From Nematopogon swammerdamellus (taxonomy: Eukaryota > Arthropoda > Insecta > Lepidoptera > Adelidae), in the NCBI GenBank assembly GCA_946902875.1, contig OX336343.1:8979754-9043753 (forward strand): 64,000 nt of DNA, in the 5' to 3' direction. This document shows positions 34,500 to 46,900 of the stretch, one piece after another (the first letter of the stretch is position 1; the number at the start of each line of letters is the position of its first letter). A model generated the notes under the pieces. The model did no database searches and was not told the origin of the DNA. It saw only the letters and a list, made by a program, of their open reading frames with translations. The position numbers were made by a program, and so were the translations under genes.

Positions 34500-35690
34500 A
34501 GAGTGAATCTAGTATACTTTAAGTCACTTAGTTAGGGATTTTAAGCTAAACGATCCAAATCGATAGCAATCTTTGACAATATTTTGTTAAAATGATTAGG
34601 TACCAGTGTCGAGTAGCCACAAGTAACCCACAGTTGTGTTACTAATATTTGGTGAAGACATACAACGAGGTTAGCTCACATCTGAAATATCTAATGAACG
34701 ACACATTGTTAAAACAAAATGCGGGCGGAAAGAAATTTGAGAATAAGTATTTATTTCTGTCGCGCTCTACCTTCTCTACCCCACAAATACTGAGTGAAAG
34801 GGTGATCACAAATAAAATCGACAAAATTGAGGGTTTGTATTCCCCTTTTTCCTCCAAAACTAGACTGATTTCAAAGTTATTTTTTTCATCAACTATATCA
34901 CAAGAAAATATTGCATGTCTGTATGTTTTTATAAAGTCGTGAAAGTTGTGTACTGGACTCTGTTGCCGGCATACAATTTTAAGGATGGTCCTAGCTCCTA
35001 TAAGACATAACTTATAAAAAAGTATGTAGATACATATAGTATATTAAAATATGATTGCTCTGGTGCCATAATCGATGGAAGAAACAGGGGAATATTATGT
35101 CTAAACGTCCCTCACGTTTCCTCTTAACCTAATTACATTTATTTTATAATTACTCAAATTCAATGACACAAAATTTTAAATTTTAAGAGTACAAGACTGA
35201 AATAAACCAATAAGAAGAATAATACAAAGAAACAATCAATTATCTTGTTGGGCATTTATCCCATGGTTGATGATGAAACACCAAGAAATTAATTGTCATT
35301 TAATTTATTCAATTAAAAGATGTAATTACACCAGTAGATTTTCCACAACACACGTTGGAAAAAGTTGAGAATATTGTCAATTTTCAATACCAACAGAAAC
35401 TCACTAGTACTGAAGAAAAAAACTTAAAAATATGTATATGATAGTCCTATCCCGTGTTAAAGTGCGTGTCGAGAGCGTAGCGAAATGAGAAAGTGTTGAC
35501 ATTGCTAAATGTATACCTTCGCTGAAAGCGGTCACAACCGTCGCCGCGCCGGCACACCACTTCAATATCTGCACGACACTACACCTTACACCTGCAACAA
35601 TCAATCAATCCATTCAATTGTTTGTATTGTAATAATTTTAACCCTTTGCATTCCACAAAGGCCGATCGGCCGTAGAAAATTACACTACTG
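34500..35690. other. AT-rich stretch without recognised feature
   Basis: I see no coding exons, RNA genes or clear repeats beyond short A/T runs here. The short open frames (up to about 100 codons) lack family resemblance. Confidence 0.5.
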
Positions 35691-35734
35691 TTGTGTACTG
35701 TGTGTACTGTTGTGTGTGTGTACTTCGTATCCTA

Positions 35735-35985
35735 TGCCAGAAAATATATTCATGATTCCTCTCTTAATTCCGACAATCATAACTATGATACACGTTGTAA
35801 GAATAATGTACAATTAATAAGACATAGATTATCTAAAACCTCAAAAAGCTTTACTTGTAATAGTGTTAGATTTTATAATAAACTGTCTTCTAACATAAAA
35901 CAATTAGATGATAATAATTTTAAACGAAGAATTAAACAAATGTTAATTGAAAAGAGTTATTACACTGTGTGTCTATGTATCTGAA
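35735..35985 (+). pseudogene. Non-LTR retrotransposon C-terminal remnant (jockey-like)
   Basis: The frame reads NHNYDTRCKNN, LIRHRLSKTSKSFTC, VRFYNKLSSNIKQ and ends IEKSYYTV. This layout (H-N-Y-x-T-R .. H-R-L-x-K-T .. Y-N-K-L .. L-x-x-K-x-Y-Y) is typical of the extreme C-terminus of insect jockey-type reverse transcriptases. The rest of the element is absent. A 90-bp satellite begins immediately after it. Confidence 0.72.
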
Positions 35986-35987
35986 TG

Positions 35988-37490
35988 TCGTGTAGAACCC
36001 TCAATAGCGGTCCGTCCTGTACCGACTACGGACAACTCAGCACATATTGAGTAAGATGCTGCCTGTTCTCTCAATGTTGTGTCGAACACCCAGTAGCGTG
36101 TCCGTCCTGTATCGACTACGGACAACTCAGCACATATTGAGTAAGATGCTGCCTGTTCTCTCAATGTTGTGTCAAACACCCAGTAGCGTGTCCGCCCAGT
36201 ATCGACTACGGACAACTCAGCACATATTGAGTAAGATGCTGCCTGTTCTATCAATGTTGTGTCGAACCCTTAGTAGCGTGTCCGTCCTGTACCGACTACG
36301 GACAACTCAGCACATATTGAGTAAGATGCTGCCTGTTCTCTCAATGTTGTTTCGAACACCCAGTAGCGTGTCCGTCCTGTATCGACTACGGACAACTCAG
36401 CACATATTGAGTAAGATGCTGCCTGTTCTCTCAATGTTGTGTCGAACCCTTAGTAGCGTGTCCATCCTGTACCGACTACGGACAACTCAGCACATATTGA
36501 GTAAGATGCTGCCTGTTCTCTCAATGTTGTGTCGAACACCCAGTAGCGTGTCCATCGTGTATCGACTACGGACAACTCAGCACATATTGAGTAAGATGCT
36601 GCCTGTTCTCTCAATGTTGTGTCGAACACCCAGTAGCGTGTCCGTCCTGTATCGACTACGGACAACTCAGCACATATTGAGTAAGATGCTGCCCGTTCTC
36701 TCAATGTTGTGTCAAACACCCAGTAGCGTGTCCGCCCAGTATCGACTACGGACAACTCAGCACATATTGAGTAAGATGCTGCCTGTTCTATCAATGTTGT
36801 GTCGAACCCTTAGTAGCGTGTCCGTCCTGTACCGACTACGGACAACTCAGCACATATTGAGTAAGATGCTGCCTGTTCTCTCAATGTTGTGTCGAACACC
36901 CAGTAGCGTGTCCGTCCTGTATCGACTACGGAAAACTCAGCACATATTGAGTAAGATGCTGCCTGTTCTCTCAATGTTGTGTCGAACCCTTAGTAGCGTG
37001 TCCGTCCTGTACCGACTACGGACAACTCAGCACATTTTGAGTAAGATGCTGCCTGTTCTCTCAATGTTGTGTCGAACACCCAGTAGCGTGTCCGTCCTGT
37101 ATCGACTACGGACAACTCAGCACATATTGAGTAAGATGCTGCCTGTTCTCTCAATGTTGTGTCGAACCCTTAGTAGCGTGTCCGTCCTGTACCGACTACG
37201 GACAACTCAGCACATTTTGAGTAAGATGCTGCCTGTTCTCTCAATGTTGTGTCGAACACCCAGTAGCGTGTCCGTCGTGTATCGACTACGGACAACTCAG
37301 CACATATTGAGTAAGATGCTGCCTGTTCTCTCAATGTTGTGTCGAACCCTTAGTAGCGTGTCCGTCCTGTACCGACTACGGACAACTCAGCACGTATCGA
37401 GTGAGATGCTGCCTTTTCTCTCAATGTCGAACTCTCAGTTGCGTGTCCATCTTGTACCGACTATGTACTCACTCAGTATCGACTAATATG
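35988..37490 (+). repeat. 90-bp tandem array, about 16.5 copies, with higher-order pattern
   Basis: The unit contains TACGGACAACTCAGCACATA, TTGAGTAAGATGCTGCCTGT and AGTAGCGTGTCCGTCCTGTA. Two main variants (CGAACACCCAG and CGAACCCTTAG) alternate, and a block of several units is itself repeated (about 36110-36300 and 36650-36840 share the CAAACACCCAG..GCCCAGTATCG variant). Because 90 is divisible by 3, a 479-codon frame stays open on the plus strand, but it has no start context or family resemblance and is probably not a gene. Confidence 0.95.
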
Positions 37491-37509
37491 CTGCATGTTC
37501 TCTAAACGA

Positions 37510-37615
37510 TGGAATGAAGGGAAGCACTGACATGGCACCTGGTTCACCCGGTGTTATAGGCTGACATCACGGATTTTGTAGGTGATGTAGCCAACGGTGT
37601 CAGTATCCATAAATA
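37510..37615 (+). repeat. SINE family A 3' body fragment
   Basis: ATGGAATGAAGGGAAGCACT, then CCGGTGTTATAGGCTGACAT, then GTCAGTATCCATAAATAAA. It closely follows the 90-bp array, resembling the copies at 10138 and 44635. Confidence 0.75.
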
Positions 37616-37896
37616 AAAAAAAATATGGCGAAAGTACTTCTAATTAGTGGAATTCGTAGAGAATTAATGTTTTTGTTTTTCACAAAATCTCAATTTACGT
37701 TCGGGAAGACTTTACATTTAAAAAATCTTTTAATCATATGCTACACTCCTTTTTTGTTGTAATGTTAGTTTTTCACATCCCATTGACAGTATAACAATAT
37801 ATAATGCTATATACCTTTTATATAACTCCTTGCAACATTTTGTTGTCAAATAACATTTTTCACAATCATTATTATTATAGACAGGAAATTGTGTAT

Positions 37897-37902
37897 ACTC
37901 AC
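37897..37902 (-). promoter_or_regulatory. Candidate 3' UTR splice donor of SC35
   Basis: GTGAGTATAC on the minus strand, 15 nt after the TAG. Vertebrate SRSF2 regulates itself through alternative splicing in its 3' UTR (established), so a UTR intron here would be meaningful. The acceptor was not located. Confidence 0.4.
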
Positions 37903-37916
37903 GAAAAGGGTGCGGT

Positions 37917-40900
37917 CTAGCGAGAGCGGGAGCGGCTGCGCGAGTTGCTGCGGCCGCGCGAGGACTTGGAGTCGGAGCGCGAGCGGGAGCGCGAGCGGCT
38001 GCGCGAGTACGAGCGGCGACGCGAGCGTGAGCGCCTGCGGGACCGAGACCGCGAGCGACTGTGGCTGCAACAAAGCACCACATTTAGCAAAATGTTATAT
38101 TTTCACACACTCGGATGTGATGTTAAAAAAAATTGATTTTCTTTACAAAATTACACTTTAAACTGATGAAGGCACTCTTGCTTAAATAAAACTGGAAACC
38201 TCATTATTATAAATCATGTTGATGTCGGCAAACAAGATGGTGTGGAATATAGAAAGGTGTTAAAGCATTCGTTCAGCAAATCTTGTCTTAGTGAGAAGAT
38301 TTCGATATTTTTTCAAGTGCTGCAGTGACAACATGGCGATATACCGGAGGTAACTTGCACGCTATCTCATATAAATAACAGTGTAAAAGGATTCAAAAAC
38401 CAGTTAGACCTAGAAGGAAAAAACAAAATTAACTAATAGAATGTACGCCGCGACAGAGGAGGCCTCATTGAAGTCTACAAAATACTCACCTCAAAGTATG
38501 ATTGCCCAGACTTAATTGAAATGTTTGACCTGAACCAGAACTATCACTTTCGTGGTCACAGCAAAAAACTTAACGAGACAGCTTCTAACACAAACATCCG
38601 AAAGCACTTCATAACAAAACGAGTGGTGAACGCCTGGAATAAACTCCCACAGGATGTGATTGACTCCCCAAACACAAACACCTTCAAAAACTGATTAGAT
38701 AAATACATAAAAAGTACATCAACAAACAAATAGCAACAGTGACCAAGAACGAAAACTAAAAACCAAATAAAAACAAAACAAAAACATTATAATCATTCAT
38801 TATCTGAAAAAAAAGACTGATATGAACACATCAGCTATAGCTGCTTGTTTATTAAAAAATAAATGTAAATAGCTTTCAAAATTTCATTAAAATATTAACA
38901 AGTGCATTCTGGAGAAAAAAAATTAAAGTGAAATCCACGCATCAGCTTTAAGCTGTTAGTGCTATAAATAATATTATAATATATGCCGTTTTTGTTTTTA
39001 TGTGTTTATATTAATTTTGTATATTTTTATATATAAATGTATAAAGAATTAAAATAAATATGATATAATGAAAACGTGATAATCAAGAAATAACAATAAT
39101 AATAAACGAACGATGACGACGGGCCGACGACACCGTCCCGGCCAATACACCGACGGCGAGGACGACGTCCACCACCGGCACGCTTGGGGCCGTCGGGGTC
39201 TCGTACCCCACCTACAGCCCCCGCTACCGATGGTGTAGTGCGCCGTATACGTTGGACTTATGAAATAAATATAAAAGTCATGACGGCGTACTACAGGGCC
39301 ACACAGGGAGAAACAGTCCGGACTGCTTACCGACCGAGGCTGCTTTCTGAATTTCAGGCTTTGGAATCGACCATCTCTGTTTCAGCCCAGCGCCTATCAG
39401 ATCAAGTACGGCTCATCCTAAACCGCCATTTTGTAGATGACGCCGTGCTTGACCAACTACGCCTTGATGCGCTCCCCCCTGCCACTGCCACGACGCCCGC
39501 ACGCCCGGACGCCGCATGCGCCCCGCCGCCGCCTCCGGCGAGAGCGCGGGGTGCTGCCGCTGTCGCCACCGTTGCTGATGTGACAGCCGCAACCGTACCG
39601 ACACCACCATCTGCCGAGGAGGGTGGCGATGTGGTAGGGGGCATCGTAAGTACCCAAGATAATGAGTTCATGAGGAGGACTCTTGAAGAGGCGATTCTGG
39701 AGTACCGCTCGGCACCTACTAATGACAGGCCGCGGATACCAAGGTTGCCCACGAATAAAAAAAATCTTATTATGGTGAGGATCCTGGATTCGTATCTAAA
39801 ACAATATATCGAGTCTAGTGTAGATCTCGCCGATACTCACTCGATCTTGTACTGTGGGGCGGTGGCTGCCTGTCGCATGGCGCGTTTGAAATTCGAGAAT
39901 ATATCTAGAGACACACGCGCCAGGCCAACCACCGCTCCCGCGTGGCAGTTACGGATCGAGCGACGTATCGGCGAGGCCAGGATCCTCATCGGAAAGCTAT
40001 ACTGCTTCAGGTCTGGAAATACCAGACCGAAAATCATGCGCTTCGTGACGAAGGCTTTTGGTGGTGCTATATTAAGCCAGACACAGCCAAACTTCCACTC
40101 ACTAGTCACGGAGCGCATAGATGACCTGAAGCAGCAAATTAGCGCGTGGGCCCAACGTATCCGTCGCTATAGGAAGCGTGTCGACCGTTATCACCAGAAT
40201 CGTCGATTCCAGAGTGACCAAAGGTGGGTATACCGGAACTGGGAGCACCCGAACCAACGACCGACAGACACGATCCGACCGACTGAGCAAGAAAATGCTT
40301 TATTTTGGAAAAACATCTGGTCGGATCCTGTCTGTCACGTCGAGGGTGAATGGATGAGAGTTGTCCAGCGGGTGTGTCAGTCGATAGAACCAATGTCCGC
40401 CATAAATATCAGCGAAGAGGATGTAGGTTCTGCAATCCGCCAGGCACTGAACTGGAAATCTCCAGGGCCGGACGGATTGCAGAACTTCTGGCTGAAATGG
40501 TTCAGAAGCTGCCACTCCCGCTTGGCTGTTCAATTCCAAGATGCCCTCGACCATCGGGTTCTCCCAGAGTTCATGACTACTGGTGTCACCCACCTGCTCC
40601 ATAAATCTGGTAGTACTGCGGAACCTAAAAATTATAGACCTATCACTTGCTTGCCTACCATCTACAAGCTCCTGACATCCATTCTGACGCACAAAATATC
40701 AATTCACATAAAGGACAATAACATCTTGTCCGTTGCTCAGAATGGATGTCGGGCTGGGTCCCGCGGTACTAAGGAGCTGCTCCTTATGGACATGACCGTT
40801 TGTCAGCAGGTCCGACGCAATCGAAAGAACCTGTCTGCTGCCTGGATAGACTACAAGAAGGCATTTGACTCCGTGCCCCATACATGGTTGCTAAGGATAC

Positions 40901-43900
40901 TAGAACTATACAAAACTGACACGAATATCTGTCAATTCCTTGGCGCATGTATGGAACAATGGAGTACTATCCTTCGTGTACCAGGTGGCGAACGGACTTC
41001 GGCTGCAGACGACCGGATTCCCATACGGCGGGGGATCTTCCAGGGAGACAGTCTGAGTCCGCTTTGGTTTTGTCTGGCTCTGAACCCTCTTAGCACTCTG
41101 CTTGAGGACTCAGAGCTGGGCTACTGTCTTCGAAGAGGAGGCTCTCGAATATCACACTTATTTTATATGGATGACCTCAAACTGTTTGCCAAGTCGGACA
41201 CCGAACTAATGTCGATGATGAAGATAACTGAAGGCTTCAGCAACGACATTGGAATGGAGTTCGGCTTGGAAAAATGTGGGACCATCCATGTGGAACGTGG
41301 TGTGATCGTGAACTCCGGCGGCATACAGTTGTCGGAGTCCATGAATGTTCGAGCTCTCTCCGAAGACGAAACTTATAAATATCTGGGAATATCGGAGGCT
41401 CTCAGCATACGGGATACGGACATGAAACAATCAGTTAAGGAAAAGTTTTTTCGTCGTCTTACAAAAGTACTAAATAGCCTTTTGTCAGGCGGCAATAAAA
41501 TTCGTGCCTATAACGGTTGGGTCATGCCTGTGCTCGTATATACTTTCGGTATTCTCAGATGGACTCAGACCGAATTGGACTCGCTGGACAGAAAGGTCAG
41601 GACGCTGATGACGAAATCCCGTATGCATCACCCACGATCATCGGTCATGAGGTTGTATATCCCGCGGAAGTGTGGGGGTCGAGGTATGTTAAATGCCAAG
41701 AACCTGCACAACCGCGAGGTATGCAATCTCCGTCAGTACTTTTTGGAAAAGACTGATGTTTGTGAGATGCATCGCGATGTCGTCACCAGCGATAAAGGTC
41801 TTACCCCGCTGAGCATGGGAAAAGAGAACTGGCGGAAGCCGGTTGTACTGAGCACCGAGGACCGCATGGAAGTATGGAAAGGCAAGGAGCTGCACGGTAG
41901 GTACTTCCGGTCTCTCACGGGACCGGATGTAGACCAACTTGCTTCCGTGCACTGGCTACGCTTCGGGGACCTCTTCGGGGAAACCGAAGGGTTTGTCTTT
42001 GCAATACAAGATGAGGTTGTCAAGACGAACAACTATAGGAAACACATAATGAAGGACGGGACCATTGACATCTGCCGCGCCTGCCACCAACCTGGCGAGT
42101 CCCTCAGACATGTGATTTCCGGTTGTTCGCAGCTTGCCAACACCGAGTATTTGCATAGACACAACCTAGTAGCCAGGATTATCCACCAGCAACTTGCCTT
42201 AAAGTTCAACCTTGTAGGTACCGAAGTGCCTTACTATAAGTACAATCCGCCGCCAGTTCTCGAGAACGGTCATGTCACACTCTACTGGGACCGGTCCATT
42301 ATCACAGACAGGACTATTCTCGCGAACAGACCTGATATTGTGATAGTGGACCGGGAGGCAAGGCGCGCAACGCTCGTCGATATCGCCGTGCCGCATGATG
42401 GTAACCTCGTCAGTAAGGAAGCAGAGAAGATGTTAAAGTATCTGGATCTACAGCACGAGGTTACCAAAATGTGGCCCGTCGACTCGACGATCGTTGTGCC
42501 CATAGTCGTTTCGGCGCATGGGCTGATAGCGAAGAGCCTCGACGACCACCTTGAGAGGCTCTCGCTGAGTGGTTGGGTCAAGGGCCAGATCCAGAAGGCA
42601 GCCCTGCTCGACACTGCGCGCATCGTCCGGAGGTTCCTCTCTTTGGGACCCGACCATCGGTAGCTTGGGCTCGCCCCGCCGCCGGTGGTGGAAACTCCAT
42701 TTGTTTTTGTATTAATTTTAGATTTTAAGTTTGTAAATATTATGTAAAATTAATATAAAAAAAAATGTGTAAATAAATGGATAATAAATGAAAAATGGAA
42801 AATTAATTCAAAAAGAATGTGTCAATAAAGAAATAACAAAAAAAATACTCGCCGATTGAAACCATGGCCGTTTGGGGTGCATTACCTAATACTTTCTTTG
42901 GTTGAAATCAATGGTTTCAACTCACATGTGAGTTTGTAATGCCGGTACAAACTACCTGTTAGATTTTTGAAGTTATACTTCTTTATGCACATTATGAAAT
43001 AAATTTTATGAAAAAATGTATGAAATAAAAAAATATAAATCAAACCCTAGAGTTGAAGGCGGTCGGTTATTTTTGCTTGCTTTAGCACCACCGCCTTCAA
43101 CTCTAGGGTTCGATTTTTATTTTTTTATTTCATACATTTTTGAAGGCGGTTTTTATATTTTTTTAAATAGTTTTTTATTTCACAGTTTTTTTAGTATTTT
43201 ATTTGCTATTAATGTACTTGTCGGAATCGCTTTCCCCCTCGCTTTCCAATCCGATCTTGACCAAAAAAAAATGGGACCACCTTGGAGCTAGACTGAACCG
43301 AACACAAAAAGAATCATCGAAATCGGTTCACAATTGGGGAAGATATTGCTGAACATACATAAAAAAAAATACATACAGCCGAACATAGAACCTCCTCCTT
43401 TTTTGAAGTCGGTTAAAAATGGGGAGTAAACTGAGAAAAAATTTCAGGTCATCGTCATTGTCATCGTCACATCGCCACCATGTAAAATTATTGTGAATGT
43501 AGGTATTGTGCGGTGGTGCCCTAGGGGGAGGGAGAGGGTCACAATAAAGAAACATAAGTTCTAACGCACATACACGCGTACACCAATGTGGGTCTGGAAG
43601 TGCATCTGTACTGTCTACATCATTATGAAAGAGACATCACATTACCTTCGACCGCGGCGGCCGCGTCCACCGCCGCCGCGGTGCGGAGACGTTGGGCGTC
43701 CGTAGCGCGCCATCTGCACGCGCAGCTCCCTTCCGTCCAACAGGCGCCCGTCCATAGAATCTAGAGCCTCCTCGGCGTCGCGCTTGTCGTAGAACCTATA
43801 ACATTCCGGAACAACCGGCCATGTAGGCAAAACAAACACCAAATATTTTGTCAGGCTAGCATAATATTAATAAGGGTCCCTTTTTTCGCAATTTGCGACG

Positions 43901-46900
43901 GGACCCTAAAAAGGCTACCTGTACATGTGCTGTTGTTGAATATTAAATAAACTTTAGTTTTGTTGTGTTTCAATAGTATGATATACACGCAAAATACAAT
44001 TCTCCAGATAATTGTACATATAAAAGTAATTGATTCTTTAATGTGAGTTTTTCTGCCATGCGTTCATCTGTTTGATGATTTTTTTGATTGAAAGCGCGAC
44101 ATGTGGCTCCGAGCCACCCTAAGGTGTCTAACGACACCCATGGACATTCGGTTGTACGCGGGGATTGCGAATATTATGCCAGCCTGACAGCCGACTACTC
44201 ACACCTCTCTTGAAGGACCCGAGATTATACGTGGGGTGATGCACGTGGACAGGGAGAGCGAAGAAGTGTGAAGAAGCTATGTACCGATGAATTTGTACGC
44301 AGGAGTGTCGTATTCACGCTAATTCAACATTAAAAAGCTGCAGTTCATTTATATAATGCAATTATGACAAAAACAAAAACACATGTTAAAGAATTACCTT
44401 AATTGTTTTTTTTATTACATTATATTGATACCTACAGTGTTCATTCGTCTGAAAATGTTGACAACAACCAGCTGAAACATCATTTCTATTTCAGGAAACG
44501 ACTTCAAAGAAGTGATAAAAATGCAGGTTCCCTCAATGGCTTTGCGTTTCTTCGTTTTATTTTTTTTTTCAATTCTGTAGAATTACTAGAATTTGAAACC
44601 ACAAAATAAATAAAGGTGTCACATATGGCCACATACGACTGAAGAGAAGCACTGACATGGTACCTAGTTCACCAAGGTGTTATGGGCTGACATCACGGAT
44701 GTAGTATGTGATGTAGACAACCATGTAAGTTTCCATAAAAAAAAAATGATTTATGCCTATCCCATGCAGAATTATTATGTTTAGGGTGTCTATTTCCTGA
44801 CCTTTTTTGTTTCTAGCTATCATGAAATCAACATCGAAATTCATATATCGAAATATTCATGCTCGTGTAAAATTCCCGGGACCCAGTAAATGTTTTAAAA
44901 TATGTATCTACATAATATAAACTAAACAGTACATAAAATACTAAAAAATTTGGTGGAAAGTAATAAGGAGGATACACATGGGGTGTTTCATCTTTATTAC
45001 TTTTTTGCAACTTGACCTGAGATCTTTGTGTGGTCAAAACTTACCAAACTTTGGGGTGAAATTGGCTGCACCTGAGGTTTCGACCTCTGGCACAGCCAGC
45101 TAGGGGTCGGGGTGTCAATGCCTACAATGCAAAAAACCTATGTAGTAAATAATTCACATCTTATATGCTCTACTTCGCATTATGACTATATCACATAATG
45201 ACATAGTCGCAAAATGCCTACTTTTTCAAAGTTACAGTCGACAAAAAAACCACTTGGACAGATAAAATTTATTCATACACAACACAATGTTACTGTTATG
45301 TTAAACCCTACATTAGTGAATAATTCACGATTGGTGAAGTATTTTAAGGGCACGGGCAAATCTCCGGTAGTACTTTTATTGTTCAGTGATTTTTCAAAAA
45401 TTTATCAGTTTTAATGTAAACTGAACAAAAATTCACTGAAAGGGCTATAGCAACAGTACAGTCTAGGAGTAAACCTAAAAACTATTCATTACGTACTAGC
45501 TACATGTCTCCTCTACTTCCATACCAAATTTTATTCGATTTTGTGGAATAGATATCCAACTAGAGCGCTTTATGTGACTAAAATAGAGAAATTACAAAAA
45601 AACTTTAAAAAAATCATAACTTCTAAACCATTGATTTTCGCGGAACTGTTTTTTTTAAATGAGTCAACAGGACGTCCTCCATCTAAAAAAAAATTTTGGA
45701 CCACTATAACTGGGCCACCCTGTATATAAAAGTAAAATTAATGTAGCTTTATGAGGAATTGGACAGTTAAGGCACGCACAACAGATAAGTAAGACTTCGC
45801 CCATAATTTCCTTTTATTTTCCGTTTTTATTATTTTTCGCGAAATTATATCGATGGCCATCATAAAGAAGTAATATTTTATGTTTATGTTAGTACTAAGC
45901 ACGTACTCGCTTTAAAAATATATAAAAAAATATCATAAAGAAGACCCGGTTTTCCCTTTTGATTTGTTATACATTTTAGATTATTATCAATTTTATCGCT
46001 GTAATACCAATAGAACAATACCTTTACCCGACATTAGAATATAGTATATGTATATATAATACACAGAGCACGCAACGCCCCCCGCCCGCGCCCCCTACTA
46101 GAGGCGCCCTGAGCGCGATTTCCTTACAACGGCATTGAAGCCTGTAGGTGTGGCCTATGACTTTCATATGTGTGTTGTGCGTGTGCATTTGTTTTGTGCG
46201 TGTGCCTAACTTGCTCCTCTTTGTGTGTAGTGTCGATACTAACACACACACACACATACGAAGCGCTAGTAGCACTGCGTCCAGTTATTGGGTTTCAAAT
46301 ATTATCGCTTAGGGCGCCTCTAGTAGGGGGCGCGGGCGGGGGGCGTTCCGTGCTCTGTGATAAAATATAGTATTTTGTTACCAGGCATACTTCAACATGA
46401 CAGTAGGTATTGACAGCCGGACAGATTTTCCTTATGTGTTTTTAAGTGGCCAGTGTGTAAATAGTTTCGTATCTAACTGTATCTATTTTCAAAAAGTAGG
46501 CATTTTGTGACTATGTCATTATGTGATATAGTCATAATGCGAAGTAGAGCATATAAGATGTGAATTATTTACTACACAGGTTTTTTGCATTGTAGGTATT
46601 GACACCCGGACCCCCAGCTAGTTCGGAAGCAATAAAAAAAAAAAACAACAAATAACGCTCTAGGGAATAGCCATACTAACACGTTATGTCGGGGCGGTGA
46701 ATTTTGTACAAAATTTTAATTTTCACTAATATTTGGATATCTTTAAAAAAAAATTCTCCTAAAGTTATGTCCGGCAAAAAATTTTTTTTTGCTAATAATT
46801 CCTTAGACCCTCACCTACCATTCCCAACTACCAGCAATCTTCTACTAAACCCGCCTCTTTCTACAGCGCACCCTATGTCCCCCCTAAACAGTCCTCCGGC

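Noticed and set aside
36047..37486. 479-codon plus-strand reading frame
   Set aside because: It lies entirely in the 90-bp satellite; the frame stays open only because the unit is a multiple of three. There are no domains and no start context.
39402..42657. Minus-strand frames across the retrotransposon
   Set aside because: Shadows of the R4/Dong-like coding frame on the plus strand.
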